A DNA stretch of 64,000 bases, from NCBI GenBank assembly GCA_963582065.1, contig CAUZRQ010000003.1, positions 62,001 through 126,000 on the forward strand, written 5' to 3'. The stretch comes from UBA8437 sp963582065. Lineage in GTDB: Bacteria > Planctomycetota > Planctomycetia > Planctomycetales > Planctomycetaceae. Numbering within the stretch: the stretch's first letter is position 1; each line of letters opens with the position of its first letter. The notes beneath the pieces are model-generated. The model worked only from the letters and a program-made list of their open reading frames with translations. It did not search any database and was not told the DNA's origin. Shown here one piece after another: positions 27,251 through 36,158 of the stretch. The position numbers were made by a program, and so were the translations under genes.

Positions 27251-28897
27251 ATGTACGCGGCGGACGAAGCTTCCGCCGATCTCGTTGCGGGCTACCGTGA
27301 TTGGGTTGCGCAATTGTGCCACAGATTCAGCCGGTCGACCGGCTGGACGGTTCGCCTGGTGAGCGGAACTCACCAGGGGGTCGAAAGCATAGCGGCGTCC
27401 GGGTCCTGCGAAGATCCCGGCCGCCGGGTAGGAGTCATTGAACTGCTGCTGCCGTCCTCCGTGGACGACGAAACCCGTCGCCGCGCCCGTTCCGCCACAC
27501 GCTTGCTGGTGGAGATGATCCAGCAGGTGGGTGGGTCGTGGCGGGACTGCCAGAGACAAAGAGCGCAGGTGTTGACCTTGGCCGAAATGGGCCGAGCGAT
27601 GGCGTCAGCGACCAACGGCCGCGATGCGATGCAGGTGCTGACGGAGGGCGCGTTGCAACTGGCCGATGTCGAGAATGTGAGCGTCCACCTTGTTGATGTG
27701 GAACAGCAGTTGTTGGTTCTGAGAGCTGAGGCGTTCGCGGACGCGACATCGACAGTTCAGGACTCCTCGGACAGGCCAGTCGCCGCGTCGCGATGGGACA
27801 GCGAAGCGTTGGTCGAAGGCCACGTTGTCATAGACGGTCGCGGCGAGAAGCACGGTGGCGTTCCCGTTTGGTTGCCCGGGCGAACGGCCGGGGCCGTGTG
27901 CGTGGCGGTGGTCGGTGAGAATGGCCCTCTGGGGACCGTCTGGGCGTCCACGCGGCGACAAGGCCGCATCGCACCTCAACAGATCGAGGTGTTGCAGGCC
28001 GTCGCAGCACATATGGGTGCCTTGCTCGAGAGATTGGCGTTCGAACAGGAGTCGAAGGCGGACGACCGGGTGGCCCGCGAACTGGAAGGGCTTTCGGAAC
28101 ATCACTCGGGTGAACAACTGGGAATCCTGCCCCCGGGCACCGGATTCACAGCGGTCGGGCGGTGCCGAAGTCGATACGAAGTCGGCGGTGACCTGTGCGA
28201 GATGATGCCTCTTGACGACGGGCGAACACTGGTGGCGGTGGGCGACGCCTGTGGCCACAGTGTACAAGCCGCCTTTGTGATGACTGCCGTCCGAAGCGCC
28301 ATGAGTACGGTGCTCGACGAAAGCGACGTCGCCAAGTTGTCTCCGGCCCGAGTGGTCACTCGCATCAATCGGGCTCTATGCCGCGTCACTCCGGGCCATC
28401 AGTTCATGACGTGCCTGGTCGGTGTGATCGACGCCGGGAGGATGAGTTTCGAGTACTGCAATGCCGGGCACCCGCTCCCCATCCTGTTGCGTCAGGGAAC
28501 ATGCCGGGAACTGGAAACTCACGGGATGCCGATGGGCATTTCATGCGATGCCGAATATTCTTCCAGTGACATCCAACTGCGTGGCCACGATGTGCTCGCG
28601 TTGTTTTCCGACGGGGTCATTGAATCGATGAACAGTCGGCACGAGCTTTTCGGCAAAGGTGGGGTGATGGCCGCGTTGGAGGTCAGTCAGCCCAGCGAAC
28701 CGATCGAGGGTGTGATGCGTCGGATCTGGGACTCCTGCCAGGAGCACGCTGACGGCGGGGTGAAGGACGACACGACCTTGCTGTTGCTGCGGATGGAGCA
28801 AAAGCCGGTGCCCCGCGGCCCTCACCACCGCCAGACGCGCCGAAGTGATACAACCGCAGGTGTTGCCGAGGCCGCGATCAATTCTCGCTGTAGTTGA
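27251..28897 (+). CDS. GAF-SpoIIE (PP2C-type) Ser/Thr phosphatase
   Basis: The 548-residue protein has a GAF-like sensor region (about 105-270), then a SpoIIE/RsbU-type phosphatase domain with metal-binding signatures EVGGDL, VGDACGHSVQAAFVM, LFSDGVIE and DDTTLLLLRM. Such enzymes typically dephosphorylate anti-sigma antagonists in partner-switching pathways, but no RsbV/RsbW-like gene is near. The ATG at 27251 is preceded by GGGGAGG (27239-27245), which decides the start. The 3' end overlaps the convergent zinc-ribbon gene by 20 bases. Confidence 0.84.
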   Translation: MYAADEASADLVAGYRDWVAQLCHRFSRSTGWTVRLVSGTHQGVESIAASGSCEDPGRRVGVIELLLPSSVDDETRRRARSATRLLVEMIQQVGGSWRDCQRQRAQVLTLAEMGRAMASATNGRDAMQVLTEGALQLADVENVSVHLVDVEQQLLVLRAEAFADATSTVQDSSDRPVAASRWDSEALVEGHVVIDGRGEKHGGVPVWLPGRTAGAVCVAVVGENGPLGTVWASTRRQGRIAPQQIEVLQAVAAHMGALLERLAFEQESKADDRVARELEGLSEHHSGEQLGILPPGTGFTAVGRCRSRYEVGGDLCEMMPLDDGRTLVAVGDACGHSVQAAFVMTAVRSAMSTVLDESDVAKLSPARVVTRINRALCRVTPGHQFMTCLVGVIDAGRMSFEYCNAGHPLPILLRQGTCRELETHGMPMGISCDAEYSSSDIQLRGHDVLALFSDGVIESMNSRHELFGKGGVMAALEVSQPSEPIEGVMRRIWDSCQEHADGGVKDDTTLLLLRMEQKPVPRGPHHRQTRRSDTTAGVAEAAINSRCS

Positions 28898-29177
28898 CGC
28901 GGCCCAGGGCATCGCGGCCCAGCGGGTCGTCAAGAAATCGCCCTCGGCAGCCTTCGCAGAGATCGAAGCGGAGTCGCTGCACGCCATTCTCTCGAGGAGC
29001 TTCCACCTGACCGCTCTCGATCGCCGCGACCTCCTCGGTGATCAACGCCAAGTGGTCGGTCTCGAAGTCGGTCTCGTGCAATTCGTCCGGATCGAATGCG
29101 GCGAAGACTTCAACCTTCACGACGAAGTGATCGTCGTGGATTGAGTCGCCACAGATGTCGCACGAAAAGTGACGCAT
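28878..29177 (-). CDS. Small zinc-ribbon-like protein
   Basis: The 99-residue protein has CDICG near the N terminus and CEGCRGRF near the C terminus, a four-cysteine arrangement suggesting one zinc ion. The middle is acidic. I recognise no named family. It lies convergent with, and overlaps by 20 bases, the SpoIIE phosphatase gene, and is 119 bases downstream of the cyclase gene on the same strand. Confidence 0.62.
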   Translation of the reverse strand: MRHFSCDICGDSIHDDHFVVKVEVFAAFDPDELHETDFETDHLALITEEVAAIESGQVEAPRENGVQRLRFDLCEGCRGRFLDDPLGRDALGRVNYSEN

Positions 29178-29296
29178 GAGATGGTGCCGAACGGCTACAG
29201 ATAATTGACGATTCTATCGTTGATGAGGCCGGAGGACAAAGCTACCGGAACCGGTTTTCGCAGGAGAGTCGAAATGGACCATCGACGCGGCGGGAG

Positions 29297-31075
29297 TCAC
29301 TTTCCGGGGAGTCGGACGATTCCGTCCCAGTCGGGTGGCGCGACGCGGTTGTGCTGAGTGATCAGCATGGTCAGAAAGTCCTGCGCCCGATCCGATGCCG
29401 GCATCGAGTGCAGGCAGCCGTAGGCGTCCTCCCATTCGCCTGCGAGGAAGTGGTCGACTCCCTCCTCAAACCGCGCAATATGGTCATCGGTCAATTCCGG
29501 CCACTGGGCCTGCGGCGGAAGCAGTTCGCTGACGGTGTGCGGGGTTTCGAAACCATAGGGCAGGACTCGCGCCAGGCGCCGCAACCGTGCCTCGTCGGCT
29601 CCGAGGGAATCCCGCACACGGTCGGCGGTGGCCTCGTCCATCAAGATGGGAACATGGAGTTGCCGGGTGAGGCTCTCGAGACGGCTGGCGAGGTTGACGA
29701 CCGGCCCGAACACGGTGACCTTGACCTGGTCGGCCGTACCGATCTTTCCGGCGACAGCCCGTCCGTGTGCGATTCCGATTCCCAGCGAGAACTCGGCGAG
29801 CGGATGTTCCGGGTCGCCGGATGCCCGTTGGAGTTCAGAGCGGATTCCCAGTGCGGCGCGGCAGGCGTCCTGCGTGGCCGTGGCGGCCGGGAACGGCCAA
29901 CCCCAGAAACCCAACGCGGCGTCGCCCTGAAAATCTCCGGTGACCCCGCCGAACTTGTGAATCTGCGTCGTGATCACACCCATGATCCGGCTGACACGAT
30001 CGAGCAATGCGATGAGATCGTCGGAGGACGTCTCGGCGTGACGCGAAAAGTCACGCAGGTCGCAGAACATCACGGTGACATCGCATTCCCGGGGCTCAAG
30101 CAGTGACGTGTCGGGATCATCTCCGAGTGCCGCCAGGACCGGCGGGGCGAAGAACTGGCGAAAACTGGAACGCTGCCGCTCCAGGCGATTGACCCGCCGT
30201 ATGGCGGCAACCACATCGGAGATCAACTCGGTGTATTTCACGTCCGATTCCAGAACGGGCCGACCGGACTGAGCGGATTCTCCGGGGGCGCGACCTGCCA
30301 CATAAATCGCCCTTTGCTCGCCCGGGACCTCACGAATCGGAGTGCAGTAGGCCCAGTTGAACTCGCTGACGACGGTGTAGGGCGTTTCGGTCTGATCGGA
30401 GTCCCAGGTGTGAAGGATACTGCGGGCCGAATCGCCGACGGCGTTTCGAACCAAACGGCTGCTGGGCCTGACCGGACCGGCAGTCTCCTGCCGGCGATCC
30501 CAGTGCAGGACGGTGATGGACGGCGTGTCGGTTTCGTCGGCGTTGACCTCCACGATGGCTACGGCGTCGGCGTGAGTGACGCCGGCGAGAACCAGTCCCG
30601 CCAGTCGGTGATACAGCTCGTCATCGGAACGGGCACCCCAGATCAATTCCGGGAGTCGGGTGAGAACCTCCAGGCGTTTGCCGGGGTCGCGGAAAGGCAC
30701 CTGTTCAAGTTGACCCGGTTCGAAGCGGATTGCCTCGATGCCCTCGGGGTGGTCGGAGGCCGAATGCGAGTCGGTGCCGCGGCCGAGATGGAAGCTGGTT
30801 TGACCGATCACGAAAAAATCACCGGCAGCGAGTGAGGTGTCGGTGATGGACTGGCCGGCTGCAAATACCGGATTCGCTGCGGACGCTTCGGTGGTCAGAT
30901 GAACCGTGTCGTCGTTTTGGGAGACCAGTGTCAGATGATGTCGCGACAGGTGGGGATCCCAGCGAATCGTCATTTCCATCTGTTCGCCACGACCGATCCG
31001 AAGGGGTTGTCCGGGCTCGAGACGGATCGAGGCTCGTTGGTCCGCGGAGAAGCCGATCGCAATCAACTCAAGCAC
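29297..31075 (-). CDS. FHA-GAF-class III nucleotide cyclase
   Basis: The 592-residue protein has an N-terminal FHA domain (RIGRGEQMEMTI, then LSRHHLTL), a GAF-like middle and a class III cyclase domain from about residue 325. Metal-binding Asp residues are present (MFCDLRDFS and the second Asp of GDFQGDAALG), as is the transition-state Asn/Arg pair (VNLASRLE). The purine-specifying Lys and Asp are replaced (Asp in GDFQGD, Pro in FGPVVN). Its GTG overlaps the stop of the upstream kinase gene by 8 bases, with GGAGGA about 9 bases before it. The FHA domain probably binds a phosphothreonine made by that kinase (inference). Confidence 0.84.
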   Translation of the reverse strand: MLELIAIGFSADQRASIRLEPGQPLRIGRGEQMEMTIRWDPHLSRHHLTLVSQNDDTVHLTTEASAANPVFAAGQSITDTSLAAGDFFVIGQTSFHLGRGTDSHSASDHPEGIEAIRFEPGQLEQVPFRDPGKRLEVLTRLPELIWGARSDDELYHRLAGLVLAGVTHADAVAIVEVNADETDTPSITVLHWDRRQETAGPVRPSSRLVRNAVGDSARSILHTWDSDQTETPYTVVSEFNWAYCTPIREVPGEQRAIYVAGRAPGESAQSGRPVLESDVKYTELISDVVAAIRRVNRLERQRSSFRQFFAPPVLAALGDDPDTSLLEPRECDVTVMFCDLRDFSRHAETSSDDLIALLDRVSRIMGVITTQIHKFGGVTGDFQGDAALGFWGWPFPAATATQDACRAALGIRSELQRASGDPEHPLAEFSLGIGIAHGRAVAGKIGTADQVKVTVFGPVVNLASRLESLTRQLHVPILMDEATADRVRDSLGADEARLRRLARVLPYGFETPHTVSELLPPQAQWPELTDDHIARFEEGVDHFLAGEWEDAYGCLHSMPASDRAQDFLTMLITQHNRVAPPDWDGIVRLPGK

Positions 31076-33209
31076 TCGACGGTTCCTCCACAATGGCGGG
31101 ACCCTGCGGCTGCGGACGCTGGGAGAGACGCGAGTGGTGAGTTCCGCGTGGCCACGGATGCTGGTTCGGATGGCTCAGGCTCTTGAGAACAAATCCCCAG
31201 ATAAGCGTCAACAACAACCCGCTGACCGTCAGGGCGCCGAGCCATGTCCTGAGAACATTGCCACGCATGGCCGCAACTGGTTGCAGGGCCTGGTCGCGAC
31301 GTTCCTGGACCAAGGCGTACCAGCCGGTGTTGCCGACCGGGCTGAACGCCGCCAGCCACTGGCCGGAGAAATTCTCGGGGTCATGTCCACCAACGGGGTC
31401 CGAATAGTCGTTGCGGACCTTGGCGACGTTTTGAGTATCCGAGGCTGTGGTGAAGATCTTCTGCCGAGTGGACGGATCCAGTTTGACCACCGGGGCCTTG
31501 TCGATACGAGTCTGCAGCCAGGGATGATCCAGCAGTCGGCCGTCGCGGGAATCGAGGATGGCGATGGTGCGGTCGACGTCTTGGGTGGGGGTCGAACCCA
31601 GCCGCGGTTTGTACTCGGCGTAAGGGGCCGAGAGTACGCTGCCGAGTTCTCGAGTTCCGGCGAGAATGGCGATGACACGACCATCGTGGTCTCGGATGGG
31701 GACCGAGAATGCGACGATTGCGTGCCCGGTGGCGCGACTCCGGAACGCGAGCGAGAGGTGGGGCTGTTCGATGGGGGCGAGCGTACCGGGCAATTCGTCG
31801 CGGGGAAACTCCCGGCCCTCGCCGTGGAAGTAGTCGCGGTGAGCCCATCGTTTGTCGAGGGTGTTGTCGTTGGGCGGTCCTCGCCATCTCTGGTAACCGT
31901 CGATATCCACGACGAACCAACTGGCGTCGGGGTTTCGTCCAGAGCGGGCACGGTTGCCGGTGGCCTGCAGGCGGGCTGTTTCGAGATGTTCGACCAGCGC
32001 GTCACGGCCGGTCCAGTCTCGTTCGGCCGCGAAAAGCAGGAGGTCTCGGAGTCGAGGAGAGGCGGCGACGTCGCTGAGTTCCTGTTTCCAGCTGTCGAGT
32101 TCGCGTTCGACACCGCGGGCCATGATTCGCGACGAAACGGCGTCACTCTGTAGGGCACGGGTGATCAGGTTCTGCTGGGCGGTTTGTACGGCATCGTTAG
32201 TGGCCGAAATGCCGAACAGGAACATGGCCGCCAAAAGCAGCAGCGGGAGAATGCCACCGGCAGCGATCAGTGGCCGTCGCGAACGCATTCGGTCCCTCGT
32301 CTCGAATGCATCGAGAACCGACTGGGCGTTGGGAAACCGGTTGTCGGGGTCCAGCTGCAGGCAACGGTCGACGATGTCGGCCAGCCGCCGATCAACTCCG
32401 GGTTGCCGACGGTGGTCGGGATCCCGCTGTTGCTCGGCGACCAGTTTGCGGTAGACGGCCAAACGATCGGCCAGTGAGCTGGCAGTAGCGAGTTCTCGTT
32501 CTGAGTCGTGGTTACGATGGGGCGGAACACCGGTGAGGAGATGATAGAGCAGGGCTCCGAGGGCGTAGACGTCCCATCTGGCGTCGGGATGAGCACCGAG
32601 GTCGGCCTGCTCCGGCGCCATGTAGTAGAGAGTGCCAAGAGCCGGATCCTGTTCATGTGAGAGCCGGGATTGACCGAAATCACACAATCGGGGTGACAGG
32701 TCGTCATCGAGCAGGATGTTGCCGGGTTTGAGATCGCAGTGCAGGATGCCTCGGCTGTGGGCGTGCACGAGACCGTGCAGCACGCCTTCGGCGATCCGCA
32801 CTGCCTCGGAGGCCGAGAAGGCCCCGTCGGCCAGGTAGCTGGCCAGCGAGCCGTTCTTGAGATATTCCATCACGTAGTAGGGTGGATCACTCTCCCAGCC
32901 GACGGCGAGCAGGCCGACAATGTGGCGCGAGCTGTCCAGGGCTGCCAGTTTTTCGACTTCTCTGGCCAGCAGCGTCCAGTCGAGCCGGCCATGATGACTG
33001 TAGACCTTGATCGCTACGAGTCGGCCAGTGTTCTCCTCACGGGCAAGCCAGACCGACCCGAAGGCACCATCGCCCAAACAGCGATCGAACGCGTAACCAG
33101 GCAGCACCAGCGCGGGGTGCCGCGACTGCCGACTGAGGGTCTGCGAATTGGATTCTGCAGACTCGTCCTGAACCGGCGTGTCGGTGGTGTTTGTTGGTGT
33201 GTCAGGCAC
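31068..33209 (-). CDS. Receptor Ser/Thr protein kinase with C-terminal extracytoplasmic sensor
   Basis: The kinase domain (about residues 39-305) has the nucleotide-binding LGDGAFGSV, Lys68 (VAIKVY), the catalytic loop HCDLKPGN and the DFG motif in LCDFGQSRLS, so it looks active. A membrane helix (about 313-335) leads to an extracytoplasmic domain of about 310 residues resembling a PDC/dCache sensor, closed by a second helix (about 651-675). The start is GTG. It is coupled to the FHA-cyclase gene downstream, suggesting signal transfer from sensor to kinase to second messenger. Confidence 0.86.
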   Translation of the reverse strand: MPDTPTNTTDTPVQDESAESNSQTLSRQSRHPALVLPGYAFDRCLGDGAFGSVWLAREENTGRLVAIKVYSHHGRLDWTLLAREVEKLAALDSSRHIVGLLAVGWESDPPYYVMEYLKNGSLASYLADGAFSASEAVRIAEGVLHGLVHAHSRGILHCDLKPGNILLDDDLSPRLCDFGQSRLSHEQDPALGTLYYMAPEQADLGAHPDARWDVYALGALLYHLLTGVPPHRNHDSERELATASSLADRLAVYRKLVAEQQRDPDHRRQPGVDRRLADIVDRCLQLDPDNRFPNAQSVLDAFETRDRMRSRRPLIAAGGILPLLLLAAMFLFGISATNDAVQTAQQNLITRALQSDAVSSRIMARGVERELDSWKQELSDVAASPRLRDLLLFAAERDWTGRDALVEHLETARLQATGNRARSGRNPDASWFVVDIDGYQRWRGPPNDNTLDKRWAHRDYFHGEGREFPRDELPGTLAPIEQPHLSLAFRSRATGHAIVAFSVPIRDHDGRVIAILAGTRELGSVLSAPYAEYKPRLGSTPTQDVDRTIAILDSRDGRLLDHPWLQTRIDKAPVVKLDPSTRQKIFTTASDTQNVAKVRNDYSDPVGGHDPENFSGQWLAAFSPVGNTGWYALVQERRDQALQPVAAMRGNVLRTWLGALTVSGLLLTLIWGFVLKSLSHPNQHPWPRGTHHSRLSQRPQPQGPAIVEEPSSA

Positions 33210-33521
33210 CTTGACAGATGGTTGTTGCGAGTGCGGGGCGTTGAAAAACTGGCGACACGAGGAGAAGTCGCTGAACCTCCATTGTGCGTGTATAGAGGCG
33301 GTTCTGGCAACAAGGTTCCTTCACCGGTGGGGCTCGGCATGGACCGTTGTCGGTCGCGGCGGCGTCAGCTAAAATGGGGCCAATGATCCACGAAATGGAC
33401 GAGCGAGTGCGGCGCAAGGACGGCGGGCGAGGCGCTCTCGCAGACAGGTGTTGCGGGACTTGGCGCGTTCCTGACGCGGTGACGATCCCCGGAAAAATGA
33501 TGGCTGACCAGGAGCAAGGCA
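33210..33521. other. 312-bp divergent intergenic region (kinase / gyrA)
   Basis: The region separates the divergent kinase and gyrA genes. It contains a good candidate promoter for gyrA (entered separately), leaving a leader of about 140 bases. A TTGACA at 33211-33216 has no convincing -10 partner. No small gene or stable terminator was recognised. Confidence 0.5.
33347..33375 (+). promoter_or_regulatory. Candidate sigma70-type promoter of gyrA
   Basis: TTGTCG (33347-33352) and TAAAAT (33370-33375) are separated by exactly 17 bases in the divergent gap upstream of gyrA. Each box matches consensus at four or five of six positions. No other box pair in the gap is as good. Confidence 0.48.
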
Positions 33522-36155
33522 GTGACTGACAGCCAGGAGTTCGAGGCCGACGGACCGATCGAACCCGATGGCGGCGGAGTTGTTGAGCCGGGCGAGCAGA
33601 TCACCCAGCTGGACATCCAGGACGAGATGCGCGACAGCTATCTCACCTACGCCATGAGCGTCATCATCAGCCGCGCACTGCCGGACGCCCGCGATGGTCT
33701 GAAGCCGTCACAACGGCGGATCCTGGTTGCGATGAACGATCTGCGACTCGGGCCCAACTCGTCACGGGTCAAGTGCGCAAAGATCTCCGGCGACACCAGC
33801 GGGAACTACCATCCGCATGGTGACGGCTCGATCTATCCAACACTCGTCCGCATGGGCCAAGACTGGAACATGCGAAATGTCCTGATCGACAAGCAGGGCA
33901 ACTTCGGCTCGTTGGCGGGCTTGCCACCGGCCGCGATGAGGTACACAGAGGCCCGGTTGTCGGCAGTGGCCTCCGAGATGCTTGCCGATATCGATCGCGA
34001 CACGGTTGACTTCGTTCCGACATACGACCAGCGAAACAGAGAGCCGGTCGTTCTTCCGTCGCGGTTTCCCAACCTGCTGGTCAACGGGTCGAACGGCATC
34101 GCCGTCGGCATGGCAACCAGCATCCCCCCGCACAATCTCTCCGAGGTCTGCCGCTCGGTGGTCCGCATGATCGACGATCCGGAGATCAGCATCGACGAAC
34201 TGATTGAAGAGATGCCGGGACCGGATTTTCCGACCGGCGGTGTGATCTGCGGTGAAGCCGGGATTCGGCGGGGGTACCTGACAGGTCGATCGACGGTCGT
34301 GCTGCGGGCCAAGACCGAGTTCACGACCGAGAAACAGAACGACGTGATCGTCGTGTCGGAGATTCCGTATCTGGAGACACGTGACCGAATCCGAGCGAAG
34401 CTCGAGGTGCTGGTCCGGGACGAACGGATCAAGGGGATCTCACGGATCGTGGATCTGACCGACCGAAATGTTCCGCCGTGGCAGGTGCGGCTGCACATCG
34501 TGCTGAAACGGGAAGCCGATCGCGAGGTGGTGCTCAACCAGTTGTTCCAGTTCTCCCCGTTGCAGTCGACTGTGAGCCTGATCCTGCTGGCGCTGGTCGG
34601 AGGTCGGCCGCAGGTGCTCTCGGTCAAGAGGCTGCTGGAGGAGTTTCTCAGGCATCGCGTGGACGTGATCCGGCGGCGGACGGAATTCCTGTTGTCGGAG
34701 GCCCGCAAGCGGAAGCATACGATTGAGGGCCTGTTGATCGCCCAGATCGACATCGACAAGGTGATTCAGACGATTCGAAATTCCGAGAGTCGTGCGGCGG
34801 CCCGTGACCGGTTGCAGGAGATGGAAGTCGAAGCCGAACTGGTGGCTCGGGCACTTGGCGAAGACGGTTACGCGGCGTTTTGTGACGAGCGGGCGGAAGC
34901 CGACACGTACACGCTGTCGGCAAAACAGGCCGAGGCCATCGTGTCGATGCAATTGGGGTCGTTGGCCAATCTCGAACGGGAACAACTGCACGAGGAGTAC
35001 GTCGGACTGCTGGCCGACATCGCTGAGTACCTGGCGTTGCTCTCCGACGAGGCCAACCTGCGAGCCGTTGTTCGATCTGACATGCTCGAGATCGAGGAGA
35101 AGTACGGCAATCCTCGGCGAACGGAGATCTCGACGGAGGAAATCGGTCACGTTGACCGGGAGGACCTGATCACCGAGCAGCCGATGGTGGTCACGTTGTC
35201 CAGCCAGTCCTACATCAAGCGGACACCGCTGGATCGGTACAGGGCACAGGGTCGCGGTGGCAAGGGGATTGCCGGGGCCAAGAGTGGCGATGAGGATCCG
35301 GTCTCGCACGTCTTCGCCTCCAGTACCCACTCGTGGCTTCTGTTCTTCAGCAATCGGGGCAAGGTGCATTGGCGGAAGGTCTACGATCTGCCTCAGGGCC
35401 GTCGGGCAGCGCGCGGGCGTGCCCTGGTCAACTTGCTCTCGCTCGGTACCGACGAAAACGTCTCCAATTGTCTGGCTGTCAGGGAATTCGATGAGAAACG
35501 GTTTCTGGTGATCGTGACTCGCCGGGGGATCGTCAAGAAGACCGCATTGAGCGCGTACAGTCGCCCGAAACAGGGTGGCATCATCGCGATCAACCTGGAC
35601 GACGACGACGAACTGGTCGCCGTGAGGTTGGTCGAACCGGGACAGGATGTTTTGGTTGCCACTCGGCAGGGAATGTCCATTCGCTTCAGCGAAGCCGATG
35701 CCCGTGGCATGGGGCGGGCGACGCGAGGGGTCCGCGGCATCAATCTGGCCGAAGACGACAGGGTGGTCGGGATGGTGGTGGCCGATCCGGAACTGAGCCT
35801 GCTGACCGTGTGTGAACACGGTTTTGGGAAGAGGACCCTGCTGGGGGATGGTGGCGGATCGGAGTCCGCAGCGGAACCGGGGTCCGATGGAGGCCACTAC
35901 CGGCGGCAGAAACGTGGCGGGAAGGGGTTGATCGATATCCGCACCACCGATCGCAACGGGCCGGTGATTGATGTGGCCGCCGTCAGTGACGCCGACGAAC
36001 TCCTGATGATGACAGCCGGCGGGATGCTGCAACGTGTCCGTGCCGGGGACATACGGCCCATCGGACGCAACACTCAGGGAGTCCGGTTGATAACTCTCAA
36101 GCAAGGCGACCGGTTCGTTTCGCTGGCGCGCATTCCCGGTGAACTCTTGGAGTGA
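33522..36155 (+). CDS. gyrA: DNA gyrase subunit A
   Basis: The 877-residue subunit has the breakage-reunion domain with the catalytic Tyr141 (RYTEARLS) and a C-terminal beta-pinwheel with a GyrA-box-like QGRGGKG. In the quinolone region, HPHGDGSIYP (residues 97-106) has Gly and Pro where E. coli GyrA has Ser83 and Asp87. It works with GyrB to supercoil DNA; gyrB is not in the window. The GTG start with a purine-rich GGAGCAAGG upstream leaves an N-terminal extension of about 25 acidic residues before the conserved core. An insertion with Gly/Ser (about 775-790) lies in the C-terminal domain. A planctomycete paralogue of GyrA/ParC type cannot be excluded. Confidence 0.9.
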   Translation: MTDSQEFEADGPIEPDGGGVVEPGEQITQLDIQDEMRDSYLTYAMSVIISRALPDARDGLKPSQRRILVAMNDLRLGPNSSRVKCAKISGDTSGNYHPHGDGSIYPTLVRMGQDWNMRNVLIDKQGNFGSLAGLPPAAMRYTEARLSAVASEMLADIDRDTVDFVPTYDQRNREPVVLPSRFPNLLVNGSNGIAVGMATSIPPHNLSEVCRSVVRMIDDPEISIDELIEEMPGPDFPTGGVICGEAGIRRGYLTGRSTVVLRAKTEFTTEKQNDVIVVSEIPYLETRDRIRAKLEVLVRDERIKGISRIVDLTDRNVPPWQVRLHIVLKREADREVVLNQLFQFSPLQSTVSLILLALVGGRPQVLSVKRLLEEFLRHRVDVIRRRTEFLLSEARKRKHTIEGLLIAQIDIDKVIQTIRNSESRAAARDRLQEMEVEAELVARALGEDGYAAFCDERAEADTYTLSAKQAEAIVSMQLGSLANLEREQLHEEYVGLLADIAEYLALLSDEANLRAVVRSDMLEIEEKYGNPRRTEISTEEIGHVDREDLITEQPMVVTLSSQSYIKRTPLDRYRAQGRGGKGIAGAKSGDEDPVSHVFASSTHSWLLFFSNRGKVHWRKVYDLPQGRRAARGRALVNLLSLGTDENVSNCLAVREFDEKRFLVIVTRRGIVKKTALSAYSRPKQGGIIAINLDDDDELVAVRLVEPGQDVLVATRQGMSIRFSEADARGMGRATRGVRGINLAEDDRVVGMVVADPELSLLTVCEHGFGKRTLLGDGGGSESAAEPGSDGGHYRRQKRGGKGLIDIRTTDRNGPVIDVAAVSDADELLMMTAGGMLQRVRAGDIRPIGRNTQGVRLITLKQGDRFVSLARIPGELLE

Positions 36156-36158
36156 GTG

